Source: Candidatus Obscuribacterales bacterium (GTDB lineage Bacteria > Cyanobacteriota > Vampirovibrionia > Obscuribacterales > Obscuribacteraceae). From it: 64,000 nt of DNA. The position numbers were made by a program, and so were the translations under genes. Positions 53,009-61,365 of this stretch are shown in pieces (positions within the stretch are counted from its first letter, which is position 1; every line of letters begins with the position of its first letter). The notes under the pieces are model-generated. The model worked only from the letters and a program-made list of their open reading frames with translations, did not search any database and was not told where the DNA came from. Where the stretch lies: the NCBI GenBank assembly GCA_031292355.1, contig JARLHI010000032.1, forward strand, positions 94,188 through 158,187. The letters are read 5' to 3'.

Positions 53009-53710
53009 TTAGGGCGTTTTGATCCGAGCGGCGTTCTTTTCATCACCGATAATCAAACCATCTTTCACTTTGATAATGCGTTTGGCTCTGCTGGCTGTTT
53101 CTGGGTCGTGAGTAACAAGGCATACAGTCATTCCATCAGCGACAAGTTCGTCGATGAGATTCATCAGCTCAAGAGCGGTATGACTATCGAGGGCACCAGT
53201 GGGCTCATCCGCTAGCAAAAGTTTGGGATGATTGGCAAGGGCGCGCGCAATGGAGACTCTTTGTTGTTGCCCGCCGGATAATTCGTTGGGTTTATGCAGC
53301 ATGCGACTGCCCAGACCAACTAGATTCAATACATGCTCTGCTCTGGTCCGTCGATTTTCCAGCGACATGCCAGCATAAGTTAATGGCAGCATTACATTAT
53401 TTAGTGCAGACATTTGCGGCAATAAATTGAATTGCTGAAAAATAAAACCAATGGTGCTGTTGCGAATCGCTGCCAGTTCGTCTTCTGTACGATTTTGCAC
53501 AGCTTTATCGGCGAGGAAATATTCACCAGACGTAGGACGATCAAGACAACCAATGATATTCATCAAAGTAGATTTGCCTGAGCCAGACGTGCCCATGATT
53601 GCAACATATTCGCCTGTCTCCACATTTAAATCGATGCCGTCTAAAGCGCGCACGGGCTCGGAGCCAAGTGTATAAATCTTTTTGACATTTTTTAATTCAA
53701 TCAATGGCAT
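53009..53710 (-). CDS. ABC transporter ATP-binding protein, MacB/LolD type
   Basis: The 233-residue ATPase has Walker A MGTSGSGKSTLMNIIGCLDR (about 40-48), the Q-loop IFQQFNLLPQMSALNNVMLP, signature LSGGQQQRVSIARALANHP, Walker B LLLADEPTGALDS and the switch His in LVTHDPETA. The LDRPTSGEYF and FNLLPQ blocks are typical of the MacB/LolD family, which drives mechanotransmission rather than classical transport. It ends the six-gene efflux operon and lies four bases after the permease gene. Confidence 0.95.
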   Translation of the reverse strand: MPLIELKNVKKIYTLGSEPVRALDGIDLNVETGEYVAIMGTSGSGKSTLMNIIGCLDRPTSGEYFLADKAVQNRTEDELAAIRNSTIGFIFQQFNLLPQMSALNNVMLPLTYAGMSLENRRTRAEHVLNLVGLGSRMLHKPNELSGGQQQRVSIARALANHPKLLLADEPTGALDSHTALELMNLIDELVADGMTVCLVTHDPETASRAKRIIKVKDGLIIGDEKNAARIKTP

Positions 53711-53713
53711 AAA

Positions 53714-54946
53714 TCAATCAGCCCTTAACGCAACTATTGGATCCAGCCTTGCCGCGCTGCGAGCGGGGTAAATTCCAAAGAACAGGCCAATTGCAATTGA
53801 GACAATAAACGACAGCACAACGGAAAATGGCGTAACGACAGTGGTCCAGCCAGAAAAATGGCCAATTAGATCGGAGCCCACTAAGCCAAGAACGATGCCG
53901 ACCGCTCCACCACTGATTGAGAGCACTATAGCTTCAATAACAAACTGCGATAGGATGTCTGAATAGCGCGCACCGATTGCTTTGCGAATACCAATTTCTC
54001 GTGTGCGTTCTGAAACTGATACCAGCATGATATTCATGATACCGATGCCACCAACAAGAAGCGAAATTCCAGCGGTGGCACCAAGAAGCATCGTGAATAC
54101 TTTATTGACAGATTGCGCTGTTTCTAGCAAATCAGCTTGCGTTCGCAAAGTGAAGTCGTCACCCATTGGTGGCACAATATGGTGGCGCAAACGTAAAACG
54201 TTGGTGATTTGAAATTCAGCCGGCGTCACCTCGTCTGCATTTTTAACTGATACCAAGATATTCTTGACTGATTTTCCTGTCGATGCGTTAGTACCAAAGA
54301 GGCAGTTGTAACCAGTGCTCAGGGGAACGATGACAATATCATCGTTGTCCTGAAATCCATTTACTCCTTTGTGTTCCATTACGCCAACGACTTGAAATAA
54401 TTCACCTCGAATTAAAACTGATTTGCCAACCGGATGGGCTTCCTCACCGAATATGTTTTCAACGACAGTATCTCCTAGAACGCAAACTCGCGAATACGAA
54501 TCCAGGTCTGCCTGCGATATGAAACGTCCACTTGCTGCGTGAAAATTTCGCACTTCCGCAAATGCCGGCTCTGTCGCTGTAATTCGGGTTGAGGTGTTGA
54601 GCCCGGAATATTGCACTTGAAATTGTGACGTGTAAACAGGAACCGCATCGTCTACGGAGGGGCAGATCTCTTGGATTGCTTTGCAATCATCTAAAGTCAA
54701 AGTTGCGGCGCTTCCTTGTCCGGCAGAAATACTTGATGTAGACGCTGCGCCCGGCTGAATATAAATCAAGTTTGAGCCAAGAGCCTGGATTTGCTTGTTT
54801 GTTTCAGCTTCAGCACCCTTGCCGATAGCCAACAAAATGATCACGGCAGCAATACCAATGACGATACCAGTGACCGTCAAAATGCTGCGCATTTTGTTGT
54901 CGACGATGCCCTGCCAGGCTATGCCAATTAATTCCAGAAGACTCAT
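53714..54946 (-). CDS. MacB-type ABC transporter permease
   Basis: The 410-residue permease has the MacB layout: one N-terminal membrane helix (ILTVTGIVIGIAAVIILLAI, about 22-41), a large periplasmic domain with MacB_PCD features (about 45-270), and three C-terminal helices (TMLLGATAGISLLVGGIGIM; IVLSISGGAVGIVLGLVG; VVLSFIVSIAIGLFFGIYPA). REIGIRKAIGAR and YPARSAARLDPIVALR are family signatures. Unlike E. coli MacB the ATPase is a separate gene. Confidence 0.95.
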   Translation of the reverse strand: MSLLELIGIAWQGIVDNKMRSILTVTGIVIGIAAVIILLAIGKGAEAETNKQIQALGSNLIYIQPGAASTSSISAGQGSAATLTLDDCKAIQEICPSVDDAVPVYTSQFQVQYSGLNTSTRITATEPAFAEVRNFHAASGRFISQADLDSYSRVCVLGDTVVENIFGEEAHPVGKSVLIRGELFQVVGVMEHKGVNGFQDNDDIVIVPLSTGYNCLFGTNASTGKSVKNILVSVKNADEVTPAEFQITNVLRLRHHIVPPMGDDFTLRTQADLLETAQSVNKVFTMLLGATAGISLLVGGIGIMNIMLVSVSERTREIGIRKAIGARYSDILSQFVIEAIVLSISGGAVGIVLGLVGSDLIGHFSGWTTVVTPFSVVLSFIVSIAIGLFFGIYPARSAARLDPIVALRAD

Positions 54947-54954
54947 TTAAGACC

Positions 54955-56493
54955 TCAATGTCCTAGACCACGCGGAACAGGAGCACCGCCGCCGCCTCCG
55001 CCGCCTCGGCGACCTTCGCCCCGACCGCCACGCTCGCTTCCTCCTGGACCAGTGGCGCTGCCGTAGCCCTGCTGTTCAAGCTGGTCTTTGTTAAGTCCCA
55101 GGAAAACCACATCGCCATCTTTCAAGCCATGCAACACAACCGTTTTTGTCTCGACAGTTGGCCCGATTTTGACTGGTTTGAATTGTGGATTTTGTGATCC
55201 GTCTGGAATCAAGACGCCAGTTTTTCCATGCCGGGAAACAATACAAACAGTTGGTACAACGAGCACGTCGTCCATTTTTCCAGCGACAAAACTGGCACTG
55301 ACATTCATCCCGGACAATAGTCGATGTTTTCTGTCATCATCAATAGTGGTGTGCACTTCGAATGTCGTGACGTTCTGGGTGACAACCGCTTCGGGCGCGA
55401 TCTGAACGACATGACCATGAAATGGTTTGTCAGGAAAAGCGTTCGAGACTAGTTTGACTGACTGACCCAATTTAATTTTACCGATGTCAGTTTCTGCTAC
55501 TTCTGCCACCATCTCCAGTTCGCCTGCTAGCGCAACAATCGAGCTGGACGTCGCCGATGTTGTGGCCGCCGATGTAGTCGGTGTGACGATCGCGCCGGTA
55601 TCCGCGTACTTCTGCGTAATCACTCCGTCAAACGGAGCCTTGATCATCATGTCTTGTTGATTATCGAGAAGACTATCGTAATTGCCTTTGGCCTGAATGA
55701 CCTGATCTTTTGCTGATTGAATATCCTCGCTGCGATTACCGATGCGCGAAAGTTCGTGTTGCTGACCGGCTGCTGATAGCTCCGAATTATTTTGTGCAAG
55801 AGTCGCTTCCGCTTGTGACAGTTCACGCTTTGCTGCTTCATATTGGGCGTGTGTCATCTTCGCTGTCGTTTCAGCATTCAATCGATCCTGGTCTGAAATT
55901 GCGCCCTGTTGTTCAAGATAAGCCTGTCTGATAGCCATGGTGTCATCCCTGAGCGCCTGCTGCTGCACCGACTCTAGATTCGCTTTCAGTCGAATTATAT
56001 TTTGTTCGGCCTGGCGGACTATGTCGTGGGCTCTTATTTCTTGTAAGCGTGCGATGGCTACTTCCTGGGGACGATTGCCATGCAACGCCTTGTCGTAGTT
56101 ATCTTTAGCCATGAGATAAGAGCCGCGCGCCGCTTCAATTTGACCACGCAAATTGCTATCGTCCATACGGGCCAGAAGCTGACCTTTTTTGACGACGTCA
56201 CCTTGTTTGACTAGTAAGTCTTTTATCTGCGCCACTGATTTAGGACTAATTTTGACTTCGCTGATTGGCTTAATAGTGCCGGTCGCTATAATGCTTACGT
56301 CGACAGAATCCCGTTTTACTTTTACAGTATTTTTTTTCGTGTCCGAAGATTTTGTGCCATTAAGGTAAAACCATGCGCCGCTTCCGCCGACTAAGAGCAT
56401 CACGGCGATAATTGCAGCGAGCTTCGCACCGTTGTTTGATGGTTTTAGTGTGGCTTTTGATCCAGTGGAACTCTGGGTCGATGAATTTGTCAT
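54955..56493 (-). CDS. MacA/HlyD-type periplasmic adaptor with Gly/Arg-rich tail
   Basis: A 512-residue membrane fusion protein. An N-terminal anchor (LAAIIAVMLLVGGSGAWFYL, about 28-47) is followed by the biotinyl-lipoyl half (VKISPKSVAQIKDLLVKQGD; KKGQLLARMDDSNLRGQIEA), a long helical hairpin (about 120-270), the second lipoyl half (APFDGVITQKYADTGAIV) and a beta-barrel (KLGQSVKLVSNAFPDKPFHG). An unusual Gly/Arg-rich tail of about 30 residues (SERGGRGEGRRGGGGG) ends the protein. It links the MacB-like permease to a TolC-like channel. Confidence 0.93.
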   Translation of the reverse strand: MTNSSTQSSTGSKATLKPSNNGAKLAAIIAVMLLVGGSGAWFYLNGTKSSDTKKNTVKVKRDSVDVSIIATGTIKPISEVKISPKSVAQIKDLLVKQGDVVKKGQLLARMDDSNLRGQIEAARGSYLMAKDNYDKALHGNRPQEVAIARLQEIRAHDIVRQAEQNIIRLKANLESVQQQALRDDTMAIRQAYLEQQGAISDQDRLNAETTAKMTHAQYEAAKRELSQAEATLAQNNSELSAAGQQHELSRIGNRSEDIQSAKDQVIQAKGNYDSLLDNQQDMMIKAPFDGVITQKYADTGAIVTPTTSAATTSATSSSIVALAGELEMVAEVAETDIGKIKLGQSVKLVSNAFPDKPFHGHVVQIAPEAVVTQNVTTFEVHTTIDDDRKHRLLSGMNVSASFVAGKMDDVLVVPTVCIVSRHGKTGVLIPDGSQNPQFKPVKIGPTVETKTVVLHGLKDGDVVFLGLNKDQLEQQGYGSATGPGGSERGGRGEGRRGGGGGGGAPVPRGLGH

Positions 56494-56518
56494 GGCTATC
56501 TCATTTCCTCACACTCAC

Positions 56519-57229
56519 TCAATCAACTCGCCGACTGACGGCTGCTTTGTCGTTATGGTCATATAGAGACGATGCCGGAAGCTGAAGAACGGCGCCCTGC
56601 ATGCTTGCATTCGTCTGAAAGTAAAGCACGCCTTCAGAGACTTCTCCAGGATAAACGACTCGTTTACCAAAGCGTGTATCTTCAAGTTCGCGGCGTTTTT
56701 CGTCACCCTCATATCGCGGCAATATGGGACCAGCCTGGGATTTGAATCCTTCTGCGGCCTGCACAGCTCCTACTGTCACAGTAGCTGTGGTGGTTGCTTT
56801 AAGGTCGGAGCTCAATTTTTGTCCGAATGTATGTGGTAATCGATTGATTTCTTCAAGCTGAACCAGGGATGCCGAGTTGTAGCTGACCCCGCTAGCAGTG
56901 GCAATGGCATTATCGCCATCGAAAACAATTGGTCTGTCGGTATCGTTAGTAACTTTAATTTTGATACCCCGAAATTTCTTGAGTACAATTTGTCCGGGAA
57001 CTATCGTCAAAGTAGACGGCATGCCGACGATTGCCTGAAGTGGTTGTTTAGGTTTTCCCACTTGCGTGTTCAAAGAGTCCTGCAACAATGGGCTGAGAGC
57101 ATCCTGTGGCATCGTTGAAGAGGTTTGTGGTAATTGCTGTGCAAAACTTAGGGGAGTAATCAGAACCGCCTGGCAAGCTGCCACTGTTAAAGCGCAAAGT
57201 GTTGATGGTTGTGGAAGAAGACGATTCAT
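56519..57229 (-). CDS. Exported beta-rich protein of the efflux operon, unknown family
   Basis: The 236-residue protein has a signal peptide (LCALTVAACQAVLITPLSFA, cleavage before QQL). The mature part is beta-rich: IVPGQIVLKKFRGIKIKVTN, NDTDRPIVFDGDNAIA, ATTTATVTVGAVQAAEG and GKRVVYPGEVSEGVLYFQTN, reminiscent of an Ig-like periplasmic domain. I do not recognise a family. It sits between the second TolC gene (7 bases upstream) and the adaptor gene (25 bases downstream), so it may be an accessory subunit. Confidence 0.7.
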   Translation of the reverse strand: MNRLLPQPSTLCALTVAACQAVLITPLSFAQQLPQTSSTMPQDALSPLLQDSLNTQVGKPKQPLQAIVGMPSTLTIVPGQIVLKKFRGIKIKVTNDTDRPIVFDGDNAIATASGVSYNSASLVQLEEINRLPHTFGQKLSSDLKATTTATVTVGAVQAAEGFKSQAGPILPRYEGDEKRRELEDTRFGKRVVYPGEVSEGVLYFQTNASMQGAVLQLPASSLYDHNDKAAVSRRVD

Positions 57230-57236
57230 TTTGTGT

Positions 57237-59159
57237 TTATTGCGCTCGCTGGCTTATGAGGGATTCTGCTGTGATTACGCCCATGTCGTGCAGTAATTGT
57301 GCTTGAGCCTGATTGGAGGCGACTATTGCCTGAGCTTGAGAGGTCAGCGCCACCACATAATCTCTCTGCGCTTGAATTAACTCCAGATTTGTTCCGGTGC
57401 CTGCTTGCAGGCGCAGATCGGCAAGGCGAAGAGCCTCAGTCGCAGATTCGAGACTGGACGCCGCTGTGTCAATTTGTTTGCGAGCCGCAAGGGAAGTGAG
57501 ATATGAAGAGCGCACTTGCTCAGACACCGCCATGATTTCTTGGTTTGCTTGAAGAAGAGATTGGCGAGCTAGCGCTCTTAAAGAAATAATGTTGGAGGCG
57601 CTGTTGAGCCCCATGTTGGATAGAGACCAGGTCAAGCTGAAACCACACTGCAGAGTGTTGAAGAGACCAGGGAAAACTCCAATCGTTGAAGTGTTTGTGC
57701 CATTGATGTTATTGGAGCCGATACTACCGCCGCCACCGCCGATAATCGTTGGTGCAACGGCTCCGGATGTGACGAGACTGCCTGATTGTGTTGTGGCAAT
57801 CGGAGTTCCTCCGCTTGCAGCGACTGTCGTCGCCGCGCCTGTATTGGCACCACTTTGAGCGGTTGAATTGGACCCCGGGCTAAAGGTCGCCGACTGCCCG
57901 AGTGCTACGTTTGATGCTGTACCCGTCCCCAAACCAGAAAGACTGATTTGAGAAACGGCCGTTCCGTTGAGTGCGTTCACATCGCCCTTGAACGTCGTAT
58001 TGGCGTGGGAAAATTGCACGAAAAAAGCGGCGGTCGGATAAAGAGGCGAAGCTCCTACTTGAACGTTCCGTAATGATGCCAGCCGAAAGTCTTCGTACTG
58101 TCTCAATTCGGGTCTTTGTTTAAGAGCCACCGTGAGAATTTGATTGATTGGCAGTTTTTCGTCAACAATCGATTGTTCGCTAAGGTCTTGCTCTATGGGG
58201 ATTAGATTCGCCGAAAGCGGCATGTTCAGCGAATTCGCGAGCAGTAAAGCAGCTTGCCGTGTCGCCACCTGTTGCGTCAAAAGTGCCTGGCGGTCATTAG
58301 CAAGTTGTGTGCGAGATTGCATGATCGCGAACTTGGTGCCTGTTCCTGCTTCAAATAATCGTTCATTTTGTTGGAGTTGCAGCTTGCTAACTTCGAGCGA
58401 TTTGGCATTTATTCTTAAGAGAGTGTGATTGAGGATCAAATTGGTATAGCGTTGATAAACGTCCAGAAGAGCGTCGTTAATTGTGATTTTATAAGCTTCT
58501 TTCCACCCTTTTACGCGATAGACCTGCGCAAGAGTTGAATAAAGTACACTGCCACCTGTGAAGACGGGGAAATTTAGTCTTGTCAAAAATACATTTGCGT
58601 TCGATTTTGTATCGGGATAGACATCAGAGTGTGTGAGTCCATAGTTGACACTGAAGCTAGGCAGAAATGAAGCGAAGTCAGACCAGAGGATTGATTTTTG
58701 GTACACAAGACTCTCTTCGGAAATCTTGATTGGTAAATTATTGCGCATGGCGTAATTCAATGCTTCAGGCAGAGAAATCGGTTCGTTGTAACTTGCGTCC
58801 AGACGTCTTGGAGCGAGGCTGGCAATTTGAATCACTGCGCCGAGCTTGATTGGATTCATGCTCAGGGTTTTGTTTTTTTCGTGATCGGGTGCTGATTCTG
58901 GTGGCAGTTCTCGTTCGGAAAAACTTTTCAGGAGGTCGTTGCGTCGCTGGACGTTCCATGGCAAATTTTTATCTGGAGCAAGTTCTGACGCAGGTAGTGT
59001 GATAGGTGTTGTTTCGAGGGGGGTATTATCGACTGCCACTACCGGCGCTGAGTTGATGCTGGGTTTGACTTCTGCAGCGAGCGAATTTGATGTAGTAATG
59101 CTAAACCAAGCAAGAGTATATATGAGCCATCTTTCGCGTGATTGCTTCTGCTTGCTCAT
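57237..59159 (-). CDS. TolC-like outer-membrane efflux protein, with Gly/Ser/Thr-rich insertion
   Basis: The 640-residue protein has a signal peptide (WLIYTLAWFSITTSNSLAAE) and the two repeats of the outer-membrane efflux protein family: ALNYAMRNNLPIKISEESLV, AYKITINDALLDVYQRYTNL, LFEAGTGTKFAIMQSRTQLA and, in the second half, LADLRLQAGTGTNLELIQAQ. Between the halves (about 385-505) lies an insertion rich in Gly, Ser, Thr and Ala (TAQSGANTGAATTVAASG; IIGGGGGSIGSNNINGTNTS) not usual for TolC. It is a paralogue of the next gene upstream and overlaps it by four bases. Confidence 0.9.
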   Translation of the reverse strand: MSKQKQSRERWLIYTLAWFSITTSNSLAAEVKPSINSAPVVAVDNTPLETTPITLPASELAPDKNLPWNVQRRNDLLKSFSERELPPESAPDHEKNKTLSMNPIKLGAVIQIASLAPRRLDASYNEPISLPEALNYAMRNNLPIKISEESLVYQKSILWSDFASFLPSFSVNYGLTHSDVYPDTKSNANVFLTRLNFPVFTGGSVLYSTLAQVYRVKGWKEAYKITINDALLDVYQRYTNLILNHTLLRINAKSLEVSKLQLQQNERLFEAGTGTKFAIMQSRTQLANDRQALLTQQVATRQAALLLANSLNMPLSANLIPIEQDLSEQSIVDEKLPINQILTVALKQRPELRQYEDFRLASLRNVQVGASPLYPTAAFFVQFSHANTTFKGDVNALNGTAVSQISLSGLGTGTASNVALGQSATFSPGSNSTAQSGANTGAATTVAASGGTPIATTQSGSLVTSGAVAPTIIGGGGGSIGSNNINGTNTSTIGVFPGLFNTLQCGFSLTWSLSNMGLNSASNIISLRALARQSLLQANQEIMAVSEQVRSSYLTSLAARKQIDTAASSLESATEALRLADLRLQAGTGTNLELIQAQRDYVVALTSQAQAIVASNQAQAQLLHDMGVITAESLISQRAQ

Positions 59160-60829
59160 GGTGCATATCCATTTGTGAGTGATTCAATGGATATCACTCC
59201 AAGGTCGTGGAGCAATTGAGCCTGAGCCAGGTTTGATGAAATTATCGCTTGTGCTTGAGCAGACAGAGAGTTGATGTAGTCTCTTTGCGCCTGAATCAAT
59301 TCTAAATTGGTGCCCATTCCAGACTGCAATCTCAAGTTGGCTAATCTCAAGGCTTCTGAGGATGAATCAACACCATATGCGGTATTGTCGATTTGCTCTC
59401 GTGCCGCTAGAGACGTGAGATAAGCAACACGCACACCTTCTGAAACGAGCATTAATTCCTGGTTCGCTTGTAAAACTGATTGACGCGACAGAGCACGAGC
59501 CCCAACTATGTTTGCAACAGAATTCAAACCCATATTTGGCAGCGACCAACTTGTACTGAACGCAGTTTGCAGAGTATTGAACAATCCACCAAATACACCA
59601 GCTCCGGCAGTGCTTGTACTGCTTGTGGTGGGCTGCTTCACGTCAGTGTTCGCGTGGTTATAGTTGAGTGTAAGTCCGGCGGTTGGATACAGATTCGATG
59701 CAGCAACCTGAACGTTCCTTGCAGCTGCCAGACGAAAAAGCTCGTATTGTCTAAGTTCTGGTCGGTTGGCGATGGCTGTATTGAGTAGTTCGTCGACAGA
59801 TATTTTTTCGCTGAGTAAGTGTTGTTCGCTAATGTATTCATCGACTGGTATCAGATTTGAAGTTAGTGGCAAATTCAAAGAATAAGCTAGAAGCAAAGCC
59901 GATTGCCTTGTCGCTATCTGTTGGGCGAGCAGCGCTTGTTTGTCGTTTGCCAGTTGCGTGCGCGATTGCATGATTGCGAATCGAGTACCGGTGCCCGCTT
60001 TAAATTGGGTGTTGACCTGTCCAAGTTGCAGCGTTGAAACTTCTACTGATTTGGCTCTGATGCGCAGCAAAGCGTGGTTCAACGAGAGATTTGTGTATCT
60101 CTGATAGACGTCGAGCAGTGCGTCATTTATGCTTGCCGTGTAAGTGTATTGCCAGCCTTTCTGGCGGTAATATTGAACTAAGGCGGTATAAAAATCGGCA
60201 CCCCCAGCGAAAACTGGTGCAGTAACCCGAGTGACGTATACATTGGCATTGGACTTTTTACTTGGATAAATATCCGAGTGGGTCAAAGTGTATCCAGTCG
60301 CAAAGCTCGGTAGAAAATCAGCAAACTGACTGTAGAGCTGTGCTTTTTGATAGACCAGGCTCTCCCTAGCAATCTTGATCGGTAAATTGTTTCGCAGTGC
60401 GTAATCTAGCGCTCCTTTTAGAGTAATTGGCTGATTGTGATTGGCATCCAATCGCATTGGCGCCAGAGTCGCAACTTGGATCAAAGCGCCGAGCTTAATA
60501 GGGCTCATGCTCAAAGTGGCATTTTGACTATGGTTTGACTGTGGTTCGGCAGGTAGGTTTTGCGGCTTGAAGGATTTAAGCGATTGCTGTAATTCAGGCG
60601 AAGCCATGCTCCTGGGTGGCAACGGCAGTTTTGGGCCGGGAGTATTTTCTCGCTTTTGAGTATCTGCTTGAATACTGTTTGCAGCCGCCGGAGCGGATTG
60701 GGCATGCGCTGCATGATGCGTGAAACACAGCGAAATACTGGCTAAAATGCCAACTACCGTACGCGGATGCGTTGATATAAGCCGTTGCTGGCGGCGTTCT
60801 GGTTGGGTTTGTCGCTCACTGCCGGGCAT
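59156..60829 (-). CDS. TolC-like outer-membrane efflux protein, first of tandem pair
   Basis: This 557-residue protein has a signal peptide (VVGILASISLCFTHHAAHAQ) and two OEP repeats: ALDYALRNNLPIKIARESLV, TASINDALLDVYQRYTNLSL, FKAGTGTRFAIMQSRTQLAN and LANLRLQSGMGTNLELIQAQ. The sequence aligns by eye along nearly its whole length with the next gene, apart from that gene's long insertion, so the two arose by tandem duplication. First gene of the six-gene efflux operon. The AAAGG that would serve as ribosome site lies in a perfect palindrome. Confidence 0.9.
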   Translation of the reverse strand: MPGSERQTQPERRQQRLISTHPRTVVGILASISLCFTHHAAHAQSAPAAANSIQADTQKRENTPGPKLPLPPRSMASPELQQSLKSFKPQNLPAEPQSNHSQNATLSMSPIKLGALIQVATLAPMRLDANHNQPITLKGALDYALRNNLPIKIARESLVYQKAQLYSQFADFLPSFATGYTLTHSDIYPSKKSNANVYVTRVTAPVFAGGADFYTALVQYYRQKGWQYTYTASINDALLDVYQRYTNLSLNHALLRIRAKSVEVSTLQLGQVNTQFKAGTGTRFAIMQSRTQLANDKQALLAQQIATRQSALLLAYSLNLPLTSNLIPVDEYISEQHLLSEKISVDELLNTAIANRPELRQYELFRLAAARNVQVAASNLYPTAGLTLNYNHANTDVKQPTTSSTSTAGAGVFGGLFNTLQTAFSTSWSLPNMGLNSVANIVGARALSRQSVLQANQELMLVSEGVRVAYLTSLAAREQIDNTAYGVDSSSEALRLANLRLQSGMGTNLELIQAQRDYINSLSAQAQAIISSNLAQAQLLHDLGVISIESLTNGYAP

Positions 60830-60836
60830 CCTTCAA

Positions 60837-60850
60837 GACCTTTAAAGGTC
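60837..60850 (-). promoter_or_regulatory. Perfect 14-bp palindrome at the ribosome site of the efflux operon
   Basis: GACCTTTAAAGGTC is its own reverse complement and lies eight bases before the first TolC start codon at 60829. It contains AAAGG at ribosome-site distance. A bound protein here would block both transcription and, as RNA, a ribosome; an operator is the simplest reading. Confidence 0.5.
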
Positions 60851-61032
60851 GGCCATCACGTGCATGGCTCTACAGTTTAAAACGTTGTCGACGCTGAAAA
60901 GGTTCAATGGAAATGGATGAAATATTTCACACTTGGATGCCCAAGTTTGAGTAAAATGCATGTAGGGAACACTGCTTACTGGACGTGCGTGCCTTTGTTC
61001 GGACTAAGAATCTCAGACACAATTGTGGTTTT
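60851..61032. other. Divergent promoter region of the efflux operon
   Basis: This gap should hold promoters for the efflux operon and the plus-strand gene pair. ACTTGG (60931-60936) and CCAAGT (60941-60946) form a perfect inverted repeat around ATGC, near the middle, and GCCAT/ATGGC arms flank CACGTG around 60852-60868. These are candidate regulator sites. No gene was seen; a frame extending the next gene back to 60985 lacks a ribosome site. Confidence 0.4.
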
Positions 61033-61365
61033 ATGCTGAAATCGAAAGTAACAAAAAATGCTATTTACAGACAGGGTGACGTTTTGATTCAAAAGATCGA
61101 TCGTTTGCCGGTCGATGCTCGCGAAGTTGAATGGGACGACAGAGTGATCCTGGCATACGGCGAAGTGACCGGGCATGCTCACGCTCTCAGTACCACTGAG
61201 GCAAAAATGTATTCCTGGCAGGGTGACCGAATTTTAGAAGTGAAACCAGGTGCGAAACTGGTGCATGAAGAGCATGCCACCATCGTTTTGCCGGAAGGTT
61301 TCTACAAAGTGATTCAACAAAGAGAGTACGTGCCGGAGGCACCGCCGAGGGACGTTATTGACTGA
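61033..61365 (+). CDS. Small protein of the GDVLIQ...GEVTGHAH type, coupled to DUF6745 gene
   Basis: From the ATG at 61033 the product has 110 residues: AIYRQGDVLIQKIDRLPVDA, DRVILAYGEVTGHAHALSTT, and a beta-rich end with VHEEHATIVLPEGFYKVIQQ and EYVPEAPP. I recall such GDVL-GEVTGHAH proteins next to DUF6745 genes in actinobacteria and cyanobacteria-like genomes; their function is unknown. The paired His (GHAHA; HEEHA) could bind metal. It overlaps the next gene by eight bases. Confidence 0.75.
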   Translation: MLKSKVTKNAIYRQGDVLIQKIDRLPVDAREVEWDDRVILAYGEVTGHAHALSTTEAKMYSWQGDRILEVKPGAKLVHEEHATIVLPEGFYKVIQQREYVPEAPPRDVID

